Shown here piece by piece: positions 1 through 5,200 of a stretch of DNA of 5,444 nucleotides. Every line of letters starts with the position of its first letter. Within the stretch, counting starts at the first letter, position 1. Where the stretch lies: assembly GCA_002256535.1 (NCBI GenBank), contig NMUJ01000032.1, positions 1 through 5,444 on the forward strand, written 5' to 3'. The DNA is from Caldifarciminota bacterium 4484_18. Lineage in GTDB: Bacteria > Hydrothermota > UBA3073 > NMUJ01. Position numbers and translations under genes: made by a program. The notes under the pieces are model-generated. The model was not told the origin of the DNA. It was given only the letters and a program-made list of their open reading frames with translations, and did not search any database.

Positions 1-1
1 G

Positions 2-409
2 GTTGGATGGATCCACCACTATTTTGGGTGCAAACGAGCATCGTGGATCGTTCGATATATTAACAGGTGGTGACCACTCCTCACCATCGTAATATGACCA
101 CCATATGTCGTAATTACCTCTTGTGTCATCCCATACAACATGTACAATCCCAGAGGTATCCACTGCTATCGAAGGTATTCCACAATAATATGGTAAGCTA
201 TCAACTACAGTATCGATGGGTAACCATGAGTCATTCACACAACAGCGGTAAAACACTCGACACATCACGTCATAGATGCCATCATCCCAAACCACATGTA
301 TCTTCCCATGGTTGACTACAATGCAAGGAAACATGCTATATGTTCCAGGTGTATTCGATATATTTATTGGCGTTGTCCAACAGGTCAAAAATATAGCAAA
401 TATGCTCAT
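2..409 (-). CDS. Secreted beta-propeller protein, N-terminal part (cut by left window edge)
   Basis: This open frame starts at an ATG at 409-407 and runs without a stop to the window edge, giving 136 codons. A strong Shine-Dalgarno GGGAGGG lies five bases upstream, which supports the start. The first 10 or so residues (MSIFAIFLTC) are hydrophobic and look like a short export signal. Two modules of about 48 residues follow. The first has KIHVVWDD at residues 36-43. The second has IAVDTSGIVHVVWDD at 81-95 followed by DGEEWSPP at 108-115. A third module begins at KIVVDPSN. The pattern 'P-x-hydrophobic-xVD-x-x-G-x-hHVVW-D' followed by 'W-x-x-P' is typical of BNR/Asp-box-like or sialidase-like propeller blades in exported proteins. 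The same pattern occurs in the gene at 5162-3771 (GRLHIVWTD, GRVHVIWHE), so the two are probably distant paralogs. No catalytic residues are recognisable, so binding or adhesion at the cell surface is the likely role. Any C-terminal sorting domain would lie outside the window. Confidence 0.85.
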   Translation of the reverse strand, partial: MSIFAIFLTCWTTPINISNTPGTYSMFPCIVVNHGKIHVVWDDGIYDVMCRVFYRCCVNDSWLPIDTVVDSLPYYCGIPSIAVDTSGIVHVVWDDTRGNYDIWWSYYDGEEWSPPVNISNDPRCSFAPKIVVDPSN

Positions 410-414
410 CTTTT

Positions 415-421
415 CCCTCCC
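415..421 (-). promoter_or_regulatory. Ribosome binding site of the left propeller gene
   Basis: GGGAGGG lies five bases before the ATG at 409-407. It is the best Shine-Dalgarno in the window and fixes the start of the left gene. It lies just outside the duplicated block ending at 441, so this gene brings its own initiation signal and does not rely on the duplicated MMR start at 450. Confidence 0.75.
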
Positions 422-435
422 TTTTGTAAATCTAT

Positions 436-450
436 TTATAACCTCATCAT
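436..450 (-). pseudogene. Stub of the peptidase gene start (MMRL-stop)
   Basis: The block AGGGGGTATGATGAGGT found at the start of the large peptidase (3772-3756) recurs here. After ATG ATG AGG the sequence diverges and reads TTA TAA, so only four codons remain before a stop. It keeps the Shine-Dalgarno and both start codons of the parent gene but encodes nothing further. This shows that the duplication originally included the beginning of the peptidase gene and was broken or replaced after its third codon. Confidence 0.7.
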
Positions 451-510
451 ACCCCCTATTTCACAATCTCATACTTGCCAGGCTTTAAAATAATAAACTT
501 ATTACAAAAA
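441..510 (-). repeat. Direct repeat B, left copy (gene end plus next gene start)
   Basis: This block aligns without gaps to 3756-3825. The 20 bases 441-460 are identical to 3756-3775, covering the stop codon, the AGGGGG Shine-Dalgarno and the ATGATGAGG start. The next 50 bases carry about 8 mismatches (near 84%). Beyond 441 the two copies are unrelated. It is the 3' half of the shrunken duplicate. Confidence 0.88.
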
Positions 511-596
511 TAACCCCCCATAAGTACACCAAGAGGTATGGTCTCAGGTTGACTCCATTGAATAGTAATAGCTATAAGGAATTTCAGTATCACCAT
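456..596 (-). pseudogene. Internally deleted copy of the sorting-domain propeller gene (46-codon mini-ORF)
   Basis: ATG at 596-594 to TAG at 458-456 encodes 46 residues. The first 27 (MVILKFLIAITIQW... to VLMG) match residues 1-27 of the 463-residue protein at 5162-3771 with three substitutions: M8I, P16Q and M20I. The last 17 or so (FCNKFIILKPGKYEIVK) match residues 447-463 of the same protein. About 420 codons between are absent. The join falls around 511-516 and keeps the frame. DNA identity by eye is about 92% over the first 78 bases and about 84% over the last 50. No stop has arisen, so the deletion is recent or the short product is tolerated or selected. The product would have a hydrophobic N-terminus and a basic tail, without propeller or complete sorting domain. 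It is most simply a deletion relic, but expression from the duplicated promoter is possible. Confidence 0.85.
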
Positions 597-658
597 ACTC
601 ATCTATAGATAACCATATGAAAAAAAGTCAACCCGTTTCACGTAATTTCGATATTTTT
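517..658 (-). repeat. Direct repeat A, left copy (thiE tail, promoter and gene start)
   Basis: This block aligns to 5083-5227 with about seven mismatches and one gap. The gap is in an A-tract that is 7 long here and 10 long in the right copy. It contains the last codons of the thiE-type gene (KISKLRETG then TGA at 630-628), the putative promoter and the first 27 codons of the propeller gene. Similarity stops abruptly at 658. The non-coding part, 597-658, is the best conserved, with one substitution plus the A-tract gap. Confidence 0.93.
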
Positions 659-759
659 GCCCCGCATGTCAATCGTTTTAGATCTCAAATATCATCACTT
701 TTGAACGTATTGCAAGCTATCCATAAATGGGCGATTCATGTGTATCGTAAAATGCGCTT
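597..759. other. Intergenic stretch with half of the duplicated block
   Basis: This is the non-coding gap between the stop of the large peptidase (762-760) and the mini-ORF. Positions 597-658 are duplicated promoter and thiE tail. Positions 659-759 show no hairpin-plus-T-run terminator and no convincing gene. In the frame of the thiE tail the minus strand reads DDI-stop-DLKRLTCGAKISKLRETG. This loosely echoes the right-hand thiE end (PPDIEQNVRRLGVKISKLRETG), so a decayed longer thiE fragment is possible but unproven. A plus-strand frame at 617-799 is judged spurious. Confidence 0.5.
602..631 (-). promoter_or_regulatory. Putative sigma70-type promoter, left copy (18-base spacer)
   Basis: On the minus strand TTGACT (631-626) is followed by an 18-base spacer beginning with a T-run and then TATAGA (607-602). 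The -35 is near-consensus and the -10 matches four of six positions. The ATG of the mini-ORF begins six bases after the -10, so transcription would start at or next to the ATG and give a leaderless message. This agrees with the lack of a Shine-Dalgarno before that ATG. It could also serve the left propeller gene downstream. This is predicted from sequence only. Confidence 0.45.
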
Positions 760-1020
760 CTATCTTATTACTACAAGCTTTTTCGTAACCGCAGAGTGAT
801 CAGTTTGTAGTTTCAAGAAATATACACCTATGGGTAGATGTCCAACATCCCATTCTAACGTATAATAGCCGGGATTTAGGTTATCAGCAATTAGTGTATG
901 GATTAACCTACCTGTGATATCGTACACACTTAGATTGATGTATGCTCTGTAGGGTACAGCAAGCTTTATAGTGACATGTGAGGTGGCAGGGTTGGGTGAT
1001 ACCTCCGAGATGTCAAATTT
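760..1020 (-). other. C-terminal T9SS type A-like sorting domain of the peptidase
   Basis: Residues 915-1001 show the usual order of this domain: a variable linker, 'ISEVSPNPATSHVTIKL', 'INLSVYDITGRLIHTL', a 'PGYYTLEWDV' strand, 'LPIGVYFLKLQT' and a final basic strand, 'KKLVVIR'. In the known family this domain directs proteins across the outer membrane through the Por/T9SS machinery and is then removed. It implies the host encodes such a system, although no component is in the window. Confidence 0.8.
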
Positions 1021-3765
1021 CGTTATCTCGTTGGATGTCATCCCACCACCAAACCCCGGTGTATACGTGACTTCAGCCAGTATGAGTTCAGATGCGATGG
1101 CAGGGCCACCCGATACACGTTGTAGCTCGATAGTTATCACACTATCGGTGTACAGAATATGGGGTATCCTATGGTATACCAACCTCGGTGTATCCACAAC
1201 AGTTAGATTTGTGAGTACCGGTATACCATCTATGTACATTCTCTCGATCGTAGCTGGATCATCATGTCCTCTACATAGGATAGCTGCTATCCAGTACTCT
1301 TTGACTGGATCTAATCCTGTGAATCTATACACCAGTCTCTCAGGATGGTAATCCACCGAGTACTCAGGGTATAGATCAACATCGTGGTTAGAGTCTATAA
1401 CTCTGTAGCCTGCACGTTGCACAAGATAAGGCGATGGCTCGGGATTACCTAAGCCCGCAATTATGAACTTGGCACTCGCAGGTGAACCTGGCTCAGAAGG
1501 TGGCCACATCCAGAAACCCACCGTGTTGGATGGCTCGCTCTCGTTAGCTGCTATATCGTAAGCTGTAACGTAATAGTAAACATAAACCCCATAACCAGGG
1601 TAGTACGGAGGGTATTGCATGACAGTATCCCAAGTTTCTGACGAATCCACACATTTCACACGTGTGAAATCTGATTCATACGGTGATATTCTCCTGTATA
1701 GACTATAAGCTGCGAGGTCAGGTTCAGTATTCGAGTCCCAATCCAGATGCACAAGGTAATAGTAACCTGGACGATTGGGTAGTTGTGTGTAATAGATTTC
1801 AACAATTGATAATCCCGTAGGTGTATCCGGTGGTGTGTAATCATCCCATGCAAGATATGTGCTGCTACCTATCTCACCCATATCACTGTATTGTGGGGTC
1901 TCGTTTCGGCTATCATGTGTGCTTACGTAATAAAAGGCTTCTTCCATGGATATCAGGAAATCGTTGTTATAATCCGCATCTACAGGTGGTGGATCTTCAT
2001 AGGAGGTCCCCCAGATAGCTTTCTTGCGAACGGCATTCATAATGTGGAAATTAAATTCACCGTGATAAAATGTTTTTCCTTCATAAGTCTCATTTTCGGG
2101 TAAGGGTGAGTTATTACGTGAAACATCATCCGCTACGTAAGCGAATTCGTCATTCTCTGAGGCCGTAAGCATTACGGTATTTGTACCTTCCAAGTTATCG
2201 ATAAAACCACCAGAGAAACATTGTTGCATCCATACTATACGTTTATGATAGTTCACCAAATTAGCCAATGAGGCAAAATCAGCATCGGACATCAATGTAT
2301 CCATCAACCCCAGATAAACCTGTTTATCATAAATATCGATAGAATAGACATACTCATTATAAGCATAAACATCCACTAATCGACCTTCCGTAAAGCTATA
2401 ATCTCCTATAACTGACGGTGAAGTAGGGTCAGTAACGTCAATTTTGAGGATCGCCTTATTTTTTCTATCTACTACATATGCGTAGAAATTTTCAACACTA
2501 ACTCTCGATATCGATTGAATCTCTTCTGAGCACCTCCCTACAATGGATAAAGTGTTTTTATCTAAAACCACAAAGTCTGTATCGTTTGCTGCGTAGATAA
2601 GATCATCCTGGATATCTATATCTTTCGCTTTACCAAAAGTTTCACCGGTATCAACTATTTCCATTGTAAACTTATTAATCTTTAATACCCCTAAAGTATC
2701 GGCGGCTACGTAAATGTAGTTACCATCTACTTGTACATCCCAACAATATGCATCTATTGTAATGAGAGTATCAAAACGTATGCCGTCGCCTGGGATCATT
2801 ACATCCGGGTCAAAGACCATAATAATACCTGCTTTATAGGCTATAGCTGTTACATAAATGTATGTTGAAACATCGATTCCGGTTGGGATGAAAGGACCAT
2901 GGGTTACTCCATACGTATAAATATGCGGATTATACGGATCTGCGATATTTACAATGTAAACGAGAATAAACGGCCCTTCCCGACAAGCTACATATGCACG
3001 GTTATTAAAAACGGTCACATCACATCCATGAGGGAGAAGGCATTGACTTATAAACGAAGGTGACGTTGGATCTGTAACGTCGAAAATCCTTAACCCATAA
3101 TCCCAGTCCGATACGTAAGCATAATTGCCGTCTAAAACGACTCTCGATAAAGAACCAGGTACTTTTGCTTTACCATATTCGGACAGGGTTGTATCAATCA
3201 CAGTGAGTCCACTGCCTCGCATACCATGATTAAAAGTATAGATGATCAAGTTATCACTATCTGACATCTCAGATGCAAGTTGTGTAAATACTTGGTATAC
3301 ATCTTCATAGTATGCGCTATCGTCCACAATATCCCCATACCGCCAGTATCGGTCTAAATAGTAAGGTTTATACCTATAACCCGTATACTGATCTTCACCA
3401 TATGCATATAACACGTTTATATGATCCTGATCCGTATAAACAGGATAGATGCCTCTGTTCATCCACCAGTTATCTTTGTAAAGTAATTCCCACATTAAAT
3501 AAGTATCATTCCAGAATGAGTTGTAGCATCGTTTTGTTGTGTCCGATTTTATGATTTCCTCTATCAACGCAGAGTCTGCTTCACATCCGAATAATTTTTC
3601 GATATCAGCATCCGGTTTATCCCATGTTTGAAGAACAATACCTGCCGATTTCTCTGCTCCCCTACCTGTTGTATCAGCACCCGTGATAATAACCGCTTGA
3701 TGGTTTACACCGTGTGCAACTAATGTCACCAATAATAACATTATAATTGAAAAATACCTCATCAT
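760..3765 (-). CDS. Secreted C13 (legumain-like) cysteine peptidase with inserted propeller, FN3 and T9SS-type sorting domain
   Basis: This 1001-residue exported protein is probably a cell-surface or released peptidase. Residues 1-20 form a signal peptide (MMRYFSIIMLLLVTLVAHG). The peptidase starts at VIITGAD (25-31), passes WNDTYLMWELL (85-95), and reaches the predicted catalytic His in LIIYTFNHG (H180). The second half has DADFASL (494-500), the predicted catalytic Cys in QQCFSGGFID (C516) and VMLTASE (531-537). It ends with an EF-hand-like loop, D598-x-N-x-D-x-L-I-S-x-x-E609, and PQYSD (624-628). Between the halves, about residues 186-483, lie repeats such as NYAYVSDWDYGLRIFDVTDP, recognisable as LVIVD-type blades, six or seven in number. 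After the peptidase come an FN3-like domain (643-750, with YVTAYDIAANESEPSN), a beta-sandwich possibly binding carbohydrate (763-903), and a sorting-type domain (916-1001, SPNPATS, YDITGRLI, GVYFLKL). The start overlaps no gene but sits five bases after the upstream stop, so translation is probably coupled. The second Met (3762) is the better-spaced start. The substrate is unknown. Confidence 0.88.
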   Translation of the reverse strand: MMRYFSIIMLLLVTLVAHGVNHQAVIITGADTTGRGAEKSAGIVLQTWDKPDADIEKLFGCEADSALIEEIIKSDTTKRCYNSFWNDTYLMWELLYKDNWWMNRGIYPVYTDQDHINVLYAYGEDQYTGYRYKPYYLDRYWRYGDIVDDSAYYEDVYQVFTQLASEMSDSDNLIIYTFNHGMRGSGLTVIDTTLSEYGKAKVPGSLSRVVLDGNYAYVSDWDYGLRIFDVTDPTSPSFISQCLLPHGCDVTVFNNRAYVACREGPFILVYIVNIADPYNPHIYTYGVTHGPFIPTGIDVSTYIYVTAIAYKAGIIMVFDPDVMIPGDGIRFDTLITIDAYCWDVQVDGNYIYVAADTLGVLKINKFTMEIVDTGETFGKAKDIDIQDDLIYAANDTDFVVLDKNTLSIVGRCSEEIQSISRVSVENFYAYVVDRKNKAILKIDVTDPTSPSVIGDYSFTEGRLVDVYAYNEYVYSIDIYDKQVYLGLMDTLMSDADFASLANLVNYHKRIVWMQQCFSGGFIDNLEGTNTVMLTASENDEFAYVADDVSRNNSPLPENETYEGKTFYHGEFNFHIMNAVRKKAIWGTSYEDPPPVDADYNNDFLISMEEAFYYVSTHDSRNETPQYSDMGEIGSSTYLAWDDYTPPDTPTGLSIVEIYYTQLPNRPGYYYLVHLDWDSNTEPDLAAYSLYRRISPYESDFTRVKCVDSSETWDTVMQYPPYYPGYGVYVYYYVTAYDIAANESEPSNTVGFWMWPPSEPGSPASAKFIIAGLGNPEPSPYLVQRAGYRVIDSNHDVDLYPEYSVDYHPERLVYRFTGLDPVKEYWIAAILCRGHDDPATIERMYIDGIPVLTNLTVVDTPRLVYHRIPHILYTDSVITIELQRVSGGPAIASELILAEVTYTPGFGGGMTSNEITKFDISEVSPNPATSHVTIKLAVPYRAYINLSVYDITGRLIHTLIADNLNPGYYTLEWDVGHLPIGVYFLKLQTDHSAVTKKLVVIR
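2317..3208 (-). other. LVIVD-like beta-propeller inserted within the peptidase domain
   Basis: This covers residues 186-483 of the peptidase. Blade-like repeats centre on residues 209-230, 251-274, 298-320, 344-366, 383-405, 422-444 and 465-483. Each has an 'h-x-x-x-Y-x-YV-x-x-x-D' strand pair, and several end in a 'h-x-I-x-D-TDPTSPS' turn. The first strand, GLTVIDTT (186-193), resembles the last strand of a blade, so it could close blade seven as 'velcro'. That would bring the entry and exit points together and allow insertion without disrupting the host fold. Blade limits are by eye. The role is probably substrate or partner binding near the active site. Confidence 0.65.
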
Positions 3766-3825
3766 ACCCCCTATTTTATAATCTCATACTTACCAGATTT
3801 TAAAAGAATAAATTTTTTACAAAAA
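3756..3825 (-). repeat. Direct repeat B, right copy
   Basis: This is the parental copy of 441-510. It spans the last 17 codons of the propeller gene, its TAG stop, the five-base gap and the first three codons of the peptidase gene. Identity to the left copy is complete over 3756-3775 and about 84% over 3776-3825. Confidence 0.88.
3767..3772 (-). promoter_or_regulatory. Ribosome binding site of the peptidase gene, overlapping the upstream stop
   Basis: AGGGGG begins inside the TAG stop codon of the upstream gene and is followed by T and two successive ATG codons. The first ATG is only one base away and the second is four bases away. The second (3762-3760) therefore has the more normal spacing, which would make the protein 1000 residues starting MRYFSII. 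The overlap of stop codon and Shine-Dalgarno suggests that ribosomes finishing gene 2 reinitiate here. Confidence 0.65.
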
Positions 3826-5162
3826 GTATTGCCATTCTCTGTCTTCAGCATTAAAAAGTAACATCCTGTAGGTATAAAGGTGCCATTTGCCGAATATACA
3901 ATGGAGAATGAGTCCAGCCCTTCCATAAAAGTTCTTTGCAAAATAGGTTGTCCACACAAATTAAGGATTGCAACCTCTACTTTACTTAACCTATATGGTA
4001 GAAAAGCGTCAAGTTTATCCAACATTAGTGTCGGGTAGATATTTAGATGTTGCGACTTTTCTCTTTCTTCTGATATTCCGTAACTTATCATGATGCCTTT
4101 TATATATCTTGTATAATAATAATCAACACCGCACTCCCCAACTGTGATATGAATCACACTATCATACAATACCATCCGCGGAACTGCAAGTACCATACAA
4201 TTTGCGGCAGTATCTTCCGCTTTGACTAGCTCTCTACTCCAAGTTACCCCGTCATAGTAAAACAGCCATAAACTATCTATCTCATCAGGAGAGACAAATG
4301 CTTGGTCTTGTACGATAATAGGGTTGTTAAATTTATCAATCCTTATATTACCAACCTCTCCACCAGAAGTTTTCTCACGTATCAAAAATTTCTTATAGAA
4401 CCTATCATCCGCATAACACCCATACCAATATTCCGTTATCCTTCTCGGAAGTCGCTCATGCCATATTACATGAACTCTGCCCAATCTATCAACCTTCATC
4501 TCTACCGCTGGACCCCATACTCTGCCAGTATCTGGGTGTCCGGGAGATAAGCTCACGGGGTCGTGCCATTCACCATCATAAACCGTGTATTTAAGCACTT
4601 CAGCTATCTTATCAGTCCACACAATATGCAACCGACCTGCAGTATCACACCCTATCTGTGGGTTTGCAACGTTCTGATAAGGTGCTTCAATAGTATGCCA
4701 GCTATCGCCATCAAACACAGACAGGAACATATTCCAATTTAGGTCGTTGAAACATACAAAAACTTTATTCCTAAAGACTGTAATGTCAGCATAACCACCA
4801 CCACGCCCTATACTTCCGGGTATTGTATCTATCTTAACAACCGAATCGTCACAGAAAATACAGTGTTTCCAACAGAATAGATCAGTCCATAACCCATGCA
4901 ATCTATTCATACTATCAACTTCAATACCCTGCCAGCAACCGTTACCCTCACCTGTTTCATTTGTGATATTATATAAGCTCCATGTATCACCATCGTATTT
5001 CAACAGATACGCGTTTGTTCTACACGACGTATCAACAGCACAAAACAGCACACCATTGCTATCAACCGCAAGATATGAAACTCCCATAAGTACACCAAGA
5101 GGCATGGTTTCCGGTGGGCTCCATTGAATAGTAATAGCCATAAGGAATTTCAGTATCACCAT
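3771..5162 (-). CDS. Secreted beta-propeller protein with C-terminal T9SS-type sorting domain
   Basis: The product is a 463-residue protein, probably exported. The N-terminus MVILKFLMAITIQW is short and hydrophobic but lacks a classical cleavage site. Residues 28-355 or so contain blade-like repeats of the BNR/Asp-box style: YLAVDSNGVLFCAVD (30-44), KYDGDTWS (55-62), GIEVDSMNRLHGLWTD (79-94), VFDGDSWHT (149-157), GCDTAGRLHIVWTD (171-184), VDRLGRVHVIWHE (224-236) and YYDGVTWSR (302-310). Residues 370-457 match the sorting-domain pattern: LNIYPT, VEVAILNLCGQPI, PTGCYFLMLKTENG and KKFILLK. No enzyme active site is visible, so binding is the likely role. A C-x3-C-x2-C cluster (C97, C101, C104) lies in one blade. 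No Shine-Dalgarno precedes the ATG, while a promoter-like -10 ends six bases before it, consistent with leaderless initiation. The gene follows thiE after 34 bases and lies five bases before the peptidase gene. A second, gutted copy of its ends lies at 596-456. Confidence 0.88.
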   Translation of the reverse strand: MVILKFLMAITIQWSPPETMPLGVLMGVSYLAVDSNGVLFCAVDTSCRTNAYLLKYDGDTWSLYNITNETGEGNGCWQGIEVDSMNRLHGLWTDLFCWKHCIFCDDSVVKIDTIPGSIGRGGGYADITVFRNKVFVCFNDLNWNMFLSVFDGDSWHTIEAPYQNVANPQIGCDTAGRLHIVWTDKIAEVLKYTVYDGEWHDPVSLSPGHPDTGRVWGPAVEMKVDRLGRVHVIWHERLPRRITEYWYGCYADDRFYKKFLIREKTSGGEVGNIRIDKFNNPIIVQDQAFVSPDEIDSLWLFYYDGVTWSRELVKAEDTAANCMVLAVPRMVLYDSVIHITVGECGVDYYYTRYIKGIMISYGISEEREKSQHLNIYPTLMLDKLDAFLPYRLSKVEVAILNLCGQPILQRTFMEGLDSFSIVYSANGTFIPTGCYFLMLKTENGNTFCKKFILLKSGKYEIIK

Positions 5163-5164
5163 AC

Positions 5165-5178
5165 TTATCTATAGATAA
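5165..5178. promoter_or_regulatory. 14-base perfect palindrome over the putative -10 (possible operator)
   Basis: TTATCTATAGATAA reads the same on both strands and contains the TATAGA proposed as -10. In the left copy one substitution (at 599) shortens it to the 10-base core ATCTATAGAT (601-610). A palindrome on a -10 element could bind a dimeric regulator, but an AT-rich palindrome of this length can also arise by chance. Confidence 0.35.
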
Positions 5179-5200
5179 CCATATGAAAAAAAAAAGTCAA
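5168..5200 (-). promoter_or_regulatory. Putative promoter of the propeller-peptidase pair (21-base spacer)
   Basis: TTGACT (5200-5195) overlaps the TGA stop of thiE, and TATAGA lies at 5173-5168. The spacer is 21 bases because the T-run is three longer than in the left copy. Such a spacer is too long for efficient sigma70 recognition, so this copy may be weak. If used, it would start transcription at or beside the ATG at 5162. Read-through from thiE is the alternative source of transcript. Confidence 0.4.

Noticed and set aside
67..493. Plus-strand open frames at the left end
   Set aside because: The minus strand at 409-2 encodes convincing propeller repeats with a strong RBS, and 596-456 is a clear copy of a known gene. 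The plus-strand products are low-complexity and unlike any family.
441..658. Left duplicate as a MITE or insertion sequence
   Set aside because: No terminal inverted repeats, target-site duplication or transposase are visible, and both parts are explained by sequence from neighbouring genes.
659..759. Rho-independent terminator after the peptidase gene
   Set aside because: No GC-rich hairpin precedes a T-run on the minus strand. The T-run at 626-620 is not preceded by a stable stem.
617..799. Plus-strand open frame starting MKKSQPVSRNF
   Set aside because: Its first half is the reverse complement of the duplicated promoter and thiE tail, and its end overlaps the peptidase gene. The right-hand copy of the repeat does not keep an equivalent frame.
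971..1351. Open frame of 126 codons on the plus strand
   Set aside because: It lies fully antisense to the FN3, beta-sandwich and sorting region of the peptidase gene, whose protein has clear domain patterns. The plus-strand translation shows no recognisable motif.
4849..4875. C-x3-C-x2-C cluster (C97, C101, C104), the radical-SAM iron-sulfur spacing
   Set aside because: It sits within a propeller blade of an exported protein, far from any barrel context, and no other radical-SAM motif is present. The match is probably coincidental.
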